Assembly: GCF_013359595.1 (NCBI RefSeq)
Contig: NZ_JABFMP010000009.1
Span: 114,485 to 178,484 of the forward strand
DNA length: 64,000 bases
DNA from: Pseudomonas sp. C1C7
GTDB taxonomy: Bacteria > Pseudomonadota > Gammaproteobacteria > Pseudomonadales > Pseudomonadaceae
Direction: 5' to 3'
Positions 1 to 9,407 of this stretch are shown here, piece by piece (within the stretch, counting starts at the first letter, position 1; each line of letters starts with the position of its first letter). Under the pieces are notes generated by a model, which was not told the origin of the DNA, ran no database searches, and worked only from the letters and a program-made list of their open reading frames with translations. The position numbers were made by a program, and so were the translations under genes.

Positions 1-452
1 TCATCATGGCCCCGGTGTTCGACCGGGTGAACCAGGACGCCCTGCAACCGTACCTGGCGGAAAAGATGACCGCCCAGGACGCGATCGCCAAGGCCCAGGT
101 GCCGATCAAGGACTTCATGCTCGCCCAGACTCGCACCAGCGATCTGGAGCTGTTCATGCGCCTGTCCAAGCGCACCGACATCGCCTCGCCCGATCAGGCG
201 CCGCTGACCATCCTGGTGCCGGCGTTCGTGACCTCTGAACTCAAAACCGCGTTCCAGATCGGCTTCATGATCTTCATTCCGTTCCTGATCATCGACCTGG
301 TGGTGGCCAGTGTGCTGATGGCCATGGGTATGATGATGCTGTCGCCGCTGATCATTTCCCTGCCGTTCAAGATCATGCTGTTCGTGCTGGTGGACGGCTG
401 GGCGCTGATCATCGGTACCCTGGCCAGCAGTTTCGGGGGTGTATCGCCATGA
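1..452 (+). CDS. fliP: Flagellar export gate protein FliP (3' part)
   Basis: This is the C-terminal ~149 codons of FliP, cut by the window edge; the open frame runs in from base 3 without a start. FliP is an inner-membrane subunit of the FliPQR export gate of the flagellar type III apparatus. Visible are the periplasmic segment containing [14 protein letters not shown] and the conserved [20 protein letters not shown] stretch, followed by two hydrophobic segments ([20 protein letters not shown] and a final one before [13 protein letters not shown]). The stop overlaps the fliQ start (ATGA), so the two are translationally coupled. fliL/M/N/O are expected just upstream, outside the window. Confidence 0.97.
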   Translation, partial: IMAPVFDRVNQDALQPYLAEKMTAQDAIAKAQVPIKDFMLAQTRTSDLELFMRLSKRTDIASPDQAPLTILVPAFVTSELKTAFQIGFMIFIPFLIIDLVVASVLMAMGMMMLSPLIISLPFKIMLFVLVDGWALIIGTLASSFGGVSP

Positions 453-718
453 CGCCTGAAGTCGCCGTCGACATATTCCGTGATGCCCTGTGGCTGACCA
501 CGCTGATGGTCGCGGTGCTGGTGATCCCGAGCCTGCTGGTGGGCCTGGTGGTGGCGATGTTCCAGGCCGCCACCCAGATCAACGAGCAGACCCTGAGCTT
601 CCTGCCGCGTCTGCTGGTGATGCTGGTGACCCTGATCGTCGCCGGCCCGTGGCTGGTGCAGACCTTCATGGAATACATCCTGCAGCTCTATCACAGCATT
701 CCGCAGGTCATCGGCTAA
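449..718 (+). CDS. fliQ: Flagellar export gate protein FliQ
   Basis: FliQ, 89 aa, is the small two-helix membrane subunit of the FliPQR export gate. The usual family pattern is visible: an N-terminal [15 protein letters not shown], one hydrophobic helix (about residues 15-40), the polar [12 protein letters not shown] loop and a second helix (about 55-75). Length matches the family norm of about 89 residues. It overlaps fliP by 4 nt, and fliR follows 3 nt after its stop, so the operon is tightly packed. Confidence 0.98.
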   Translation: MTPEVAVDIFRDALWLTTLMVAVLVIPSLLVGLVVAMFQAATQINEQTLSFLPRLLVMLVTLIVAGPWLVQTFMEYILQLYHSIPQVIG

Positions 719-721
719 GCC

Positions 722-1507
722 ATGTCTTCCTTGCTGCAACTGACGGATACCCAGATCAGTACCTGGGTGGCGGCTTTCATGTTGCCGCTGTTCCGCATCG
801 GCGCCTTGCTGATGGTCATGCCGGTGTTCGGCACTTCGCTGGTGCCCAAGCGCATTCGTCTCTACTTCGCCCTGGCCATCACCGTGGTCCTCGCGCCGAA
901 CCTGCCGCCCATGCCGCCGGTCAATGCGCTTGATCTGAGCGGCTGGCTGCTGATCGGCGAACAGATCCTGATCGGCGCGCTCCTTGGTTTCTCCCTGCAA
1001 TTGTTCTTTCAGGCGTTCGTGATCGCCGGGCAGATCCTCGCGATCCAGATGGGCATGGGCTTCGCCTCGATGGTCGACCCGACCAACGGGGTGTCGGTGG
1101 CGGTGATCGGGCAGTTCTTCACCATGCTGGTGACCCTGATGTTCCTGGCGATGAACGGCCACCTGGTGGTGTTCGAAGTGCTCACCGAGAGCTTCACTAC
1201 GCTGCCGGTGGGCAGCGGCCTGATGACCAATCATTACTGGGAGCTGGCCGGCAAGCTGGGCTGGGTGCTCGGCGCGGCGCTGGTGCTGGTGCTGCCGGCG
1301 ATCACCGCGCTGCTGGTGGTCAACATCGCGTTTGGCGTGATGACCCGGGCGGCGCCGCAATTGAACATTTTCTCCATCGGTTTCCCGCTGACCCTGGTGC
1401 TGGGGATGTTCATCCTCTGGGTCGGGCTGGCGGACATTCTCAATCAGTATCAACCGCTGGCCACCGAGGCCCTGCAGTTTTTACGCGAACTGGCGAGAGC
1501 GAGCTGA
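722..1507 (+). CDS. fliR: Flagellar export gate protein FliR
   Basis: FliR, 261 aa, is the third component of the FliPQR gate through which rod, hook and filament proteins leave the cytoplasm. The protein is almost entirely hydrophobic, with about six predicted membrane segments. The family-typical stretches FRIGALLMVMPVFGTSLVPK and QMGMGFASMVDPTNG are visible. Length is normal. It sits between fliQ (3 nt) and flhB (3 nt) in the order usual for Pseudomonas flagellar operons. Confidence 0.98.
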   Translation: MSSLLQLTDTQISTWVAAFMLPLFRIGALLMVMPVFGTSLVPKRIRLYFALAITVVLAPNLPPMPPVNALDLSGWLLIGEQILIGALLGFSLQLFFQAFVIAGQILAIQMGMGFASMVDPTNGVSVAVIGQFFTMLVTLMFLAMNGHLVVFEVLTESFTTLPVGSGLMTNHYWELAGKLGWVLGAALVLVLPAITALLVVNIAFGVMTRAAPQLNIFSIGFPLTLVLGMFILWVGLADILNQYQPLATEALQFLRELARAS

Positions 1508-1510
1508 GCC

Positions 1511-2647
1511 ATGTCCGAGAGTGATAACGAAGACAAAACGGAAGACCCCACGGAGAAAAAGAAAAAGGACGCCCGTGAGAAGGGCGAGATCGCCCGTTCC
1601 AAGGAGCTCAACACCCTGGCGATCATGCTCGCCGGTGCCAGCGCATTGCTGATTTTCGGAGGCATGCTGGCCCAGGAAATGATGGAGCTGATGCGCCTGA
1701 ATTTCTCCCTGTCCCGGGAAGTGGTGCTGGATCAGCGCTCCATGGGCATCTTTCTGCTGCATTCCGGGAAAATTGCCTTGCTGGCGATTCAGCCGGTGAT
1801 GATAACCCTGATGCTGGCCGCGCTGATCGGCCCGATTGCCCTGGGTGGCTGGCTGTTCTCCGCCGGCACCATGGCGCCCAAGTTCAGCCGCATGAACCCC
1901 GGCGCAGGTCTCAAGCGCATGTTCTCCACCAAGTCCGTGGCCGAGCTGCTGAAGGCTTTGGCGAAGTTCTTCATCGTTCTGTTCGTGGCTCTGATCGTGC
2001 TGTCGTCAGACATTGACGACCTGCTGCGCATCGCCCACGAACCGCTGGACCGGGCGATCACCCACAGCCTGCAAGTGGTCGGCTGGAGCACGCTGTGGAT
2101 GGCTTGCGGGCTGATCATCATCGCCGCCGTCGACGTACCGATCCAGCTGTGGGAAAGCATCAAGAAACTGAAGATGACCAAGCAGGAGGTGCGCGACGAG
2201 CACAAGGACCAGGAAGGGCGGCCGGAGGTCAAGCAACGGATTCGCCAGGTGCAGCGCGAAATCTCCCAGCGCCGGATGATGGCCGCGGTGCCCCAGGCCG
2301 ACGTGGTCATCACCAACCCGACCCACTACGCCGTGGCGCTCAAATACGACGCGGACAAAGGCGGCGCACCGGTGCTGATTGCCAAGGGCAGCGACTTCCT
2401 GGCGCTGAAAATCCGTGAAATCGCCGCTGCCAACGAAGTCCTCCTGCTGGAATCGCCGGCACTGGCGCGGTCGATCTACTACTCCACCGAACTGGAACAG
2501 GAAATCCCCGGCGGTCTGTACCTGGCGGTGGCCCAGGTGCTGGCGTATGTCTATCAGATTCGCCAGTACAAGGCGGGCAAGGGCAAGCGGCCGGAGCCGC
2601 TCAAGGATGACTTGCCGATTCCGCCGGATTTGCGGCGCGATTCCTGA
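1511..2647 (+). CDS. flhB: Flagellar export switch protein FlhB
   Basis: FlhB, 378 aa, controls the change of export substrate from rod/hook to filament proteins. It has a charged cytoplasmic N-terminus (DKTEDPTEKKKKDAREKGEI), four membrane segments (about residues 30-210) and a cytoplasmic C-domain. The autocleavage motif NPTH lies in VITNPTHYAVALKYD, so the protein should self-cleave between N and P. The C-domain is the part normally contacted by FliK. A stand-alone paralogue of just this domain is encoded at 17591-17920. The tail after the C-domain is proline/lysine rich. Confidence 0.98.
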   Translation: MSESDNEDKTEDPTEKKKKDAREKGEIARSKELNTLAIMLAGASALLIFGGMLAQEMMELMRLNFSLSREVVLDQRSMGIFLLHSGKIALLAIQPVMITLMLAALIGPIALGGWLFSAGTMAPKFSRMNPGAGLKRMFSTKSVAELLKALAKFFIVLFVALIVLSSDIDDLLRIAHEPLDRAITHSLQVVGWSTLWMACGLIIIAAVDVPIQLWESIKKLKMTKQEVRDEHKDQEGRPEVKQRIRQVQREISQRRMMAAVPQADVVITNPTHYAVALKYDADKGGAPVLIAKGSDFLALKIREIAAANEVLLLESPALARSIYYSTELEQEIPGGLYLAVAQVLAYVYQIRQYKAGKGKRPEPLKDDLPIPPDLRRDS

Positions 2648-2672
2648 TTTTTGAGTTGGTAATGCCGGACTC

Positions 2673-2735
2673 TTCGCGGACAAGCCTCGCTCCTGCAGGT
2701 AATCGCATTCCGTAGGAGCGAGGCTTGCCCGCGAA
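2673..2735. repeat. REP doublet (GTAGGAGCGAGGCTTGCCCGCGAA type)
   Basis: Two inverted copies (2673-2697 and 2711-2735) of a REP core that reads GTAGGAGCGAGGCTTGCC on the + strand, separated by 13 bases. The same core recurs at 51072-51137 and 57052-57144. It lies between flhB and flhA, where it could fold in the mRNA. Confidence 0.9.
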
Positions 2736-2872
2736 AAAACATTTGCGAACAACAAAAAATCCCCTGAAAGCCCCCAATTCCCGGTCCGTGCAAAAGTTGG
2801 AAAGCTTTTTGCACTAACCTCCGTGCGCTTGTTTCGGCGTCAAAAGTTTGCTTCACGTCACGGGGTATTTCG

Positions 2873-5002
2873 GTGGATCGGTCTCAATTAATCAGCAGTG
2901 CCCGCAGCAACATGGCAGAGCTCAGTCGCGGCAATCTGGGTGTGCCGCTGTTGTTGCTGGTCATGCTGGCGATGATGATGCTGCCGGTGCCGCCGTTCCT
3001 GCTGGACGTGTTCTTCACCTTCAACATCGCCCTGTCGATTGTCGTGCTGCTGGTCTGCGTGTACGCCCTGCGGCCGCTGGACTTCGCGGTGTTCCCGACC
3101 ATTCTGCTGGTGGCAACCCTGTTGCGACTGGCGCTGAACGTGGCGTCCACCCGCGTGGTAATGCTCCACGGCCAGGACGGTCACGCCGCCGCCGGTAAGG
3201 TGATCCAGGCCTTCGGCGAGGTGGTGATCGGCGGTAACTACGTGGTCGGTATCGTGGTCTTCGCGATCCTGATGATCATCAACTTCGTCGTGGTGACCAA
3301 GGGTGCCGGGCGTATTTCCGAGGTGAGCGCGCGTTTCACCCTCGATGCGATGCCCGGCAAACAGATGGCGATCGACGCCGACCTCAACGCCGGTCTCATC
3401 GATCAGAACCAGGCCAAGGCCCGTCGTGCGGAAGTCGCCCAGGAAGCCGAGTTCTACGGTTCCATGGACGGTGCCAGCAAGTTCGTGCGCGGTGACGCCA
3501 TCGCCGGCCTGCTGATTCTGTTCATCAACCTGATCGGCGGCATGGCGGTCGGTATCTTCCAGCACAACATGACCTTCGCCGATGCCGGCAAGGTTTACGC
3601 GCTGTTGACCATCGGTGACGGTTTGGTGGCGCAATTGCCATCACTGTTGTTATCTACAGCTGCCGCGATCATGGTGACCCGTGCTTCCGGTTCGGAAGAC
3701 ATGGGCAAGCAAATCAATCGGCAGATGTTCGCATCGCCCAAGGCCCTGGCCGTATCCGCTGGTCTGATGGCGGTGATGGGACTGGTGCCGGGCATGCCGC
3801 ACCTCTCATTCCTCAGCATGGCGGCCCTGGCGGCCGGTGGCGCGTACCTGTTCTGGCGCAAGCAGAACATGGTCAAGGTCCAGGCGCTGGAAGAGGTCAA
3901 GCGTCAGCAGGAACTGCTGCCATCGCCGGCCCGCGCCCAGGAAACCAAGGAGCTGGGCTGGGACGACGTGACGCCGATCGACATGATCGGCCTGGAAGTG
4001 GGCTACCGCCTGATTCCGCTGGTGGACCGCAATCAGGGTGGTCAGTTGCTGGCGCGGATCAAGGGCGTGCGCAAGAAGCTGTCCCAGGACCTGGGCTTTT
4101 TGATGCCGACCGTGCACATCCGCGACAACCTCGACCTGGCGCCCAGTGCCTATCGCCTGACCCTGATGGGGGTGATTCTGGCCGAGGCGGAGATCTATCC
4201 GGATCGCGAGCTGGCGATCAACCCCGGTCAGGTCTACGGTACGCTCAATGGCATTACCGCCAAAGATCCGGCTTTCGGCCTGGAGGCGGTGTGGATCGAA
4301 GTCAGTCAGCGCGCACAAGCGCAATCGCTGGGCTACACGGTGGTGGATGCCAGTACGGTGGTCGCGACCCACTTGAACCAGATTCTGTACAAGCACTCCA
4401 GCGAGCTGATCGGCCATGAGGAAGTTCAGCAGTTGATGCAGTTGCTGGCGAAAAACTCGCCCAAGCTTGCCGAGGAACTGGTGCCGGGCGTGCTGTCGCT
4501 GTCGCAACTGCTCAAGGTGCTGCAGGCGCTGCTGGCCGAACAGGTGCCGGTGCGCGACATCCGCAGCATCGCCGAAGCCATCGCGAACAACGCTTCCAAG
4601 AGTCAAGATACCGCCGCGTTGGTGGCCGCCGTTCGCGTCGGCGTATCCCGCGCCATCGTGCAAAGCATTGTAGGGACTGACTCGGAGCTCCCAGTCATCA
4701 CGCTGGAGCCAAGGTTGGAACAGATTTTGCTCAATAGTCTGCAGAAGGCAGGACAAGGCTCGGAAGAGGGCGTTCTGCTGGAGCCAAGCATGGCTGAGAA
4801 GCTGCAACGTTCGCTGATCGAAGCAGCACAGCGTCAGGAGATGCAAGGTCAACCGGTGATTCTGCTGGTGGCCGGTCCGGTTCGCGCGATGCTCTCGCGT
4901 TTTGGCCGGCTGGCAGTACCGGGCATCCATGTATTGGCCTACCAGGAAATTCCGGACAACAAGCAAGTGACCATCGTTGCGACAGTAGGGCCCAACGGCT
5001 GA
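2873..5002 (+). CDS. flhA: Flagellar export protein FlhA
   Basis: FlhA, 709 aa, forms the nonameric export ring that couples proton flow to protein secretion and docks chaperone-substrate complexes. The N-terminal third is membrane-embedded (about eight segments). The FHIPEP-family signature is visible around GRISEVSARFTLDAMPGKQM, followed by IDADLNAGLI. The C-terminal half is the soluble domain (FLMPTVHIRDNLDL, GQVYGTLNGITAKDPAFGLE). A GTG start at 2873 gives the usual length and the expected MDRSQLISSARSNMAEL N-terminus. A REP doublet separates it from flhB, so it may have its own promoter in 2740-2870, but I cannot identify one. Confidence 0.98.
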   Translation: MDRSQLISSARSNMAELSRGNLGVPLLLLVMLAMMMLPVPPFLLDVFFTFNIALSIVVLLVCVYALRPLDFAVFPTILLVATLLRLALNVASTRVVMLHGQDGHAAAGKVIQAFGEVVIGGNYVVGIVVFAILMIINFVVVTKGAGRISEVSARFTLDAMPGKQMAIDADLNAGLIDQNQAKARRAEVAQEAEFYGSMDGASKFVRGDAIAGLLILFINLIGGMAVGIFQHNMTFADAGKVYALLTIGDGLVAQLPSLLLSTAAAIMVTRASGSEDMGKQINRQMFASPKALAVSAGLMAVMGLVPGMPHLSFLSMAALAAGGAYLFWRKQNMVKVQALEEVKRQQELLPSPARAQETKELGWDDVTPIDMIGLEVGYRLIPLVDRNQGGQLLARIKGVRKKLSQDLGFLMPTVHIRDNLDLAPSAYRLTLMGVILAEAEIYPDRELAINPGQVYGTLNGITAKDPAFGLEAVWIEVSQRAQAQSLGYTVVDASTVVATHLNQILYKHSSELIGHEEVQQLMQLLAKNSPKLAEELVPGVLSLSQLLKVLQALLAEQVPVRDIRSIAEAIANNASKSQDTAALVAAVRVGVSRAIVQSIVGTDSELPVITLEPRLEQILLNSLQKAGQGSEEGVLLEPSMAEKLQRSLIEAAQRQEMQGQPVILLVAGPVRAMLSRFGRLAVPGIHVLAYQEIPDNKQVTIVATVGPNG

Positions 5003-5013
5003 GGTAGTGATTC

Positions 5014-6339
5014 ATGCAAGTTAAGCGTTTTTTCGCCGCCGATATGCGTCAGGCCATGAAGCTGGTTCGTGATGAGCTGGGCGCTGAGGCCGCCATTATT
5101 GGCAACCGCCGGATCGCCGGCGGTGTCGAGCTGACGGCTGCCCTGGATTACAAGCTGTCGGCGCTGGCTCCACGGGTTCCGAACATGGAGCTCGAAGACG
5201 AGCTGCGCAAGACCCAGTCGCGGATCGTCACCGCCCAGGCCGAATTGAGCCTGCGCAGCGAAGGCGAGAGCGACAATGCGGTCAATCGCCAATTGTTCGC
5301 CGGCCTGCCGCTGACCGCTGCCGAGCCGCTGATCGAGCCAACCTACGCCGAGCCACGTCGCCCGGCGCCAGCGCCTGCCGCGGCGCCGGCAATCGACCAG
5401 CGCGCGTTCGACTCGATGCGTTCGGAACTCAACGGCCTGCGCGAGCTGCTGGAAGTGCAACTGGGTTCGCTGGCGTGGAACCAGCTGCAAGGCCGCCGTC
5501 CCGATCAGGCCAACCTGTGGCGCCGCCTGCAGCGTATCGGCCTGTCCGGTCCGCTGTCTCGCGACCTGCTGGCGATGATCACCGACATCGAAGAGCCCCG
5601 TCAGGCCTGGCGCATGTTGCTGGCGCATCTGGCGCGCATGATTGCCACACCGGAAATCGAGCCGCTGGAGGAGGGCGGGGTGATTGCCATGGTCGGCCCT
5701 GCCGGCATGGGCAAGACCACCACCCTGGCCAAGCTGGCTGCCCGCTACGTACTCAAATACGGCGCGCAGAACATCGCGCTGGTGAGCATGGACAGCTACC
5801 GTATTGGTGCGCAGGAGCAATTGAAGACCCTCGGTCGGATTCTCAACGTCTCGGTTACCCACGTCGATCCGGGTCAATCGCTGGTGCAGGCACTGGATCC
5901 ACTGCTGCGCAAGCGCGTGGTGCTGATCGACACCGCAGGCCTTCAGGCCAGCGATCCAGCGCTGCGCATGCAGCTTGAAAGCCTGGCCGGACGCGGCATT
6001 CGGTCGAAAAATTATCTGGTTCTGGCAACCACCAGCCAGAAGCAGGTTCTAACGGCTGCCTACCACAGTTACAAGCGCTGCGGGCTGGCGGGCTGCATCC
6101 TGACTAAACTGGATGAAACCGCCAGTCTGGGCGAGGTGTTGAGCCTTGCCATCAGCCATGAACTGCCGGTGGCCTACCTGACCGATGGCCCGCGGATTCC
6201 GGATGATCTGCATCTGCCGCGCCGTCATCAACTGGTCAGTCGCGCCGTCAGCGTGCAAATGCAGGAAGAGCCCAGCGAAGAAGCCATGGCCGACATGTTC
6301 GCTGATATCTACCACAGCCCGACCAAGCAGGTAGGCTGA
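5014..6339 (+). CDS. flhF: Flagellar placement GTPase FlhF
   Basis: FlhF, 441 aa, is an SRP-type GTPase that sets the polar position of the flagellum. The N-terminal part (MQVKRFFAADMRQAMKLVR) and a proline/alanine-rich linker (about residues 105-135) precede the NG domain. The P-loop GPAGMGKTTTLAKLAA starts near residue 228; VLIDTAG and LTKLDET are the G3 and G4 motifs. It starts 11 nt after flhA. fleN follows, and the pair works antagonistically in other pseudomonads: FlhF promotes polar assembly and FleN limits number. Confidence 0.98.
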   Translation: MQVKRFFAADMRQAMKLVRDELGAEAAIIGNRRIAGGVELTAALDYKLSALAPRVPNMELEDELRKTQSRIVTAQAELSLRSEGESDNAVNRQLFAGLPLTAAEPLIEPTYAEPRRPAPAPAAAPAIDQRAFDSMRSELNGLRELLEVQLGSLAWNQLQGRRPDQANLWRRLQRIGLSGPLSRDLLAMITDIEEPRQAWRMLLAHLARMIATPEIEPLEEGGVIAMVGPAGMGKTTTLAKLAARYVLKYGAQNIALVSMDSYRIGAQEQLKTLGRILNVSVTHVDPGQSLVQALDPLLRKRVVLIDTAGLQASDPALRMQLESLAGRGIRSKNYLVLATTSQKQVLTAAYHSYKRCGLAGCILTKLDETASLGEVLSLAISHELPVAYLTDGPRIPDDLHLPRRHQLVSRAVSVQMQEEPSEEAMADMFADIYHSPTKQVG

Positions 6340-6455
6340 GGTAAAAATGAATAGTTTTTGTACCTACATCGATGGTCTGCCACGCATTGTTCCGGTTGTG
6401 AACGCGCAGCCAGTAATGTGGCCTCCGTCTATGCAAGACAAGGTAAAGAAATAAC

Positions 6456-7286
6456 ATGGGCAGCATGCATCCCGTACAGGTGATCGCGGTGACCGGCGGC
6501 AAAGGTGGCGTCGGGAAAACTAACGTGTCAGTGAACTTGTCCCTGGCTTTGGCAGAGCTTGGCCGTCGCGTCATGCTGCTGGACGCCGACCTTGGGCTGG
6601 CGAACGTCGACGTTCTGCTGGGGCTGACCCCCAAACGCACCCTGGCCGACGTGATCGAAGGCCGCTGCGAGCTGCGCGACGTCCTGTTGCAGGGGCCTGG
6701 CGGCATCCGCATCGTTCCGGCCGCGTCCGGCACCCAGAGCATGGTTCATCTGAGCCCGGCCCAGCACGCCGGCCTGATCCAGGCCTTCAGCGACATTGGC
6801 GACAACCTCGATGTGCTGGTGATCGACACCGCTGCGGGTATCGGTGACTCGGTAGTCAGTTTTGTGCGCGCCGCGCAGGAAGTGTTGCTGGTGGTCTGCG
6901 ACGAGCCAACCTCCATCACCGACGCCTACGCCCTGATCAAACTGCTTAACCGCGATTACGGCATGAATCGTTTCCGCGTGCTGGCCAACATGGCCCAGAG
7001 CCCGCAGGAAGGGCGCAACCTGTTCGCCAAGCTGACCAAGGTGACCGACCGTTTCCTCGACGTCGCCCTGCAATACGTCGGCGCCGTGCCGTACGACGAA
7101 AGCGTGCGCAAGGCCGTGCAGAAACAGCGCGCCGTCTACGAAGCTTTCCCGCGTTCCAAGTGTTCGCTGGCGTTCAAGGCCATCGCGCAGAAGGTCGATA
7201 CCTGGCCGCTGCCTGCGAACCCACGTGGCCATCTGGAGTTTTTCGTCGAGCGCCTCGTGCAACAAACGGCAGGACCCGTGCTATGA
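6456..7286 (+). CDS. fleN: Flagellar number regulator FleN (FlhG), MinD-like ATPase
   Basis: FleN, 276 aa, is a MinD/ParA-type ATPase that keeps the flagellum single by restraining the master activator FleQ. The deviant Walker A KGGVGKT is at residues 16-22, preceded by VIAVTGG. LLDADLGLANVDVLLGL and VLVIDTAAGIGDSVVSF are the typical MinD-family switch motifs. An ATG at 6465 (MHPVQ) is an alternative start. The stop overlaps the fliA start (ATGA), which implies coupled translation. Confidence 0.97.
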   Translation: MGSMHPVQVIAVTGGKGGVGKTNVSVNLSLALAELGRRVMLLDADLGLANVDVLLGLTPKRTLADVIEGRCELRDVLLQGPGGIRIVPAASGTQSMVHLSPAQHAGLIQAFSDIGDNLDVLVIDTAAGIGDSVVSFVRAAQEVLLVVCDEPTSITDAYALIKLLNRDYGMNRFRVLANMAQSPQEGRNLFAKLTKVTDRFLDVALQYVGAVPYDESVRKAVQKQRAVYEAFPRSKCSLAFKAIAQKVDTWPLPANPRGHLEFFVERLVQQTAGPVL

Positions 7287-8023
7287 CAGCCAGTGGTTAC
7301 AACCTTTACAAAAAGTCGGCGCGTGACGCGCAGTACGAGCTGATCGAGCGTTACGCGCCACTGGTCAAACGCATTGCCTACCACTTGCTGGCGCGTCTGC
7401 CGGCCAGTGTGCAGGTCGAAGACCTGATCCAGGCCGGCATGATCGGCCTGCTCGAAGTCTCGACCAAATACGACGCCAGCAAGGGCGCGAGTTTCGAAAC
7501 CTACGCCGGCATCCGCATCCGCGGGGCCATGCTCGACGAGGTACGTAAAGGGGACTGGGCGCCACGTTCGGTCCATCGCAATACCCGGATGGTCAGCGAT
7601 GCCATTCGCGCGATTGAAGCTAAAACCGGACGTGACGCTAAAGATCACGAGGTTGCGGCCGAACTCCAGTTGAGTCTCGACGATTACTACGCGATTCTGA
7701 ACGACACCCTGGGTAGCCGTTTATTCAGTTTCGACGACCTGTTGCAGGACGGCGAACACGAAGGGCTGCACGAGGATGGCGCCAGTGCTCATCTCGAGCC
7801 GTCACGCGATCTGGAAGATGAACGCTTCCAGGCGGCGCTGGCGGATGCGATTGCCAATTTGCCGGAGCGTGAGCGACTGGTGTTGGCGCTGTACTACGAC
7901 GAAGAGTTGAATCTCAAGGAAATCGGCGAGGTCCTGGGAGTCAGCGAGTCTCGGGTCAGCCAGTTACACAGCCAGTGCGCGGCCCGTTTGCGGGGGCGTT
8001 TGGGAGAGTGGCGAGCGCGCTGA
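7283..8023 (+). CDS. fliA: Flagellar sigma factor FliA (sigma 28)
   Basis: FliA, 246 aa, directs RNA polymerase to late flagellar and chemotaxis genes. The start at 7283 (MTASGYNLYKKSARDAQYEL) overlaps the fleN stop; the frame stays open upstream but the homologous protein starts here. Region 2 (APLVKRIAYHLLARLPASVQ, EDLIQAGMIGLLEV), region 3 (AAELQLSLDDYYAILNDTLG) and region 4 (LPERERLVLALYYDEELNLK, GEVLGVSESRVSQLHSQ helix-turn-helix) are all visible. The downstream che genes are the usual members of its regulon, though I could not pick out a clear FliA promoter before cheY. Confidence 0.97.
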   Translation: MTASGYNLYKKSARDAQYELIERYAPLVKRIAYHLLARLPASVQVEDLIQAGMIGLLEVSTKYDASKGASFETYAGIRIRGAMLDEVRKGDWAPRSVHRNTRMVSDAIRAIEAKTGRDAKDHEVAAELQLSLDDYYAILNDTLGSRLFSFDDLLQDGEHEGLHEDGASAHLEPSRDLEDERFQAALADAIANLPERERLVLALYYDEELNLKEIGEVLGVSESRVSQLHSQCAARLRGRLGEWRAR

Positions 8024-8176
8024 AGGCAGTGTGGGGGCACTGCGAGTTGGCTGGCGGGGTGATGAACCGCGCCGGTCTCGATCCGTTGTATCCCCGACAG
8101 TCATCGAGTGTTTGCCAGATTGATTGAAATGGCGCGTCCAGGTGCTGGGCGCGTTTAAGTCTGCTTGGAGGTCGAA

Positions 8177-8560
8177 TTGGACAAGAACATGAAAATCCTC
8201 ATCGTTGATGACTTCTCAACGATGCGGCGGATCATTAAAAACCTGTTGCGTGACCTTGGGTTCACCAACACGGTCGAGGCCGACGATGGCACTACCGCCA
8301 TTCCGGTTCTCAACAGCGGGAGCATCGACTTTCTGGTAACTGACTGGAACATGCCCGGCATGACCGGTATCGATCTGCTGCGCCACGTGCGCGCCGATGA
8401 AAAACTCAAGCACCTGCCGGTACTGATGGTGACTGCCGAAGCCAAGCGCGAGCAGATCATCGAAGCGGCCCAGGCCGGCGTCAACGGCTATGTCGTCAAA
8501 CCCTTCACCGCTCAGGCGCTGAAAGAAAAAATCGAGAAGATTTTCGAACGCATCGGTTGA
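8177..8560 (+). CDS. cheY: Chemotaxis response regulator CheY
   Basis: CheY, 127 aa from this start, is the single-domain receiver that carries the phosphoryl signal from CheA to the flagellar motor. The phosphoacceptor Asp is in [11 protein letters not shown] (residue 56 from this start); the acid pocket is in ILIVDD, and the conserved Thr and Lys are in VTAEA and VVKPF. I prefer the TTG at 8177 because a strong GGAGGT (8166-8171) sits 5 nt before it. The commonly used ATG at 8189 (MKILIVDDF) is 17 nt from that site. cheZ follows 19 nt later. Confidence 0.93.
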   Translation: MDKNMKILIVDDFSTMRRIIKNLLRDLGFTNTVEADDGTTAIPVLNSGSIDFLVTDWNMPGMTGIDLLRHVRADEKLKHLPVLMVTAEAKREQIIEAAQAGVNGYVVKPFTAQALKEKIEKIFERIG

Positions 8561-8579
8561 TCGGCGTCACGGGGAAGCT

Positions 8580-9368
8580 ATGGGACATAACGAATCTTCG
8601 CAGGGCGATTTTGAATCGACCCTGAAAAAACACGCCGTCGAACTGGTCGCGAGCCTTGAAAAAGGCCGATTCGGCGATGCTGTGCAATTGATCCATGAGC
8701 TCAATCAGACCCGTGACCGCGGCCTGTATCAGGAAGTGGGCAAGCTCACCCGCGAGCTGCACAGCGCGATCGTCAATTTCCAGATTGACCCGCACATGCC
8801 GCAGGCCGAGGAAGTGTCGCAGATCACCGACGCCACCGAGCGTCTGGGGTATGTGGTCAAGCTGACCGAAGCTGCGGCCAACCGCACCATGGACCTGGTG
8901 GAAAGCGCCACGCCCGTGGTCAACCGCCTGAGCGAAGAAGCCCAGGCGCTGAGCACGGACTGGGGACGTTTCATGCGCCGCGAAGTCGGGGCTGAAGAGT
9001 TCCGCGAGCTGGCGCGGCGCGTCGACGCTTTCCTGGCGCGCAGCAGCGAAGACGGCCGCACGGTGTCGAGCAATCTCAACGACATCCTGCTGGCTCAGGA
9101 TTACCAGGACCTCACAGGTCAAGTGATCAAGCGTGTGACCCAACTGGTCACCGAAGTAGAAAGCAACCTGCTCAAGCTCGTACTCATGGCCAGCCAGGTA
9201 GACCGCTTTGCGGGTATCGAACATGACCGTGCGGCGATGCTTGCAGAAAAAGATCCACAAAAACATCTCTCTCAGGGTGAAGGTCCGCAGATTCATGCCG
9301 ATAAAAGAGAAGACGTTGTATCCGGTCAGGATGATGTGGACGACTTGTTATCCAGCCTTGGTTTTTAG
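8580..9368 (+). CDS. cheZ: CheY-P phosphatase CheZ
   Basis: CheZ, 262 aa, removes the phosphate from CheY-P. It is a mainly helical protein; the catalytic region is recognisable around DILLAQDYQDLTGQVIKRV, whose Gln is the hydrolytic residue in the family. The C-terminus (QDDVDDLLSSLGF, last 13 residues) is the amphipathic CheY-binding peptide, separated by a polar, low-complexity linker (about residues 220-248). It lies between cheY and cheA as in other gamma-proteobacterial clusters. Confidence 0.97.
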   Translation: MGHNESSQGDFESTLKKHAVELVASLEKGRFGDAVQLIHELNQTRDRGLYQEVGKLTRELHSAIVNFQIDPHMPQAEEVSQITDATERLGYVVKLTEAAANRTMDLVESATPVVNRLSEEAQALSTDWGRFMRREVGAEEFRELARRVDAFLARSSEDGRTVSSNLNDILLAQDYQDLTGQVIKRVTQLVTEVESNLLKLVLMASQVDRFAGIEHDRAAMLAEKDPQKHLSQGEGPQIHADKREDVVSGQDDVDDLLSSLGF

Positions 9369-9407
9369 GTTCTTTTTTAGACCTGTTCTGTTAGGAGCAC
9401 ACCATTA

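Noticed and set aside
194..1453. Long open frame on the minus strand opposite fliP-fliR (419 codons)
   Set aside because: It is His/Gln/Arg rich and lies fully antisense to three well-supported flagellar genes; a by-product of high GC. The same applies to other long antisense frames, for example 9468-11531, 14656-16521 and 17899-19464.
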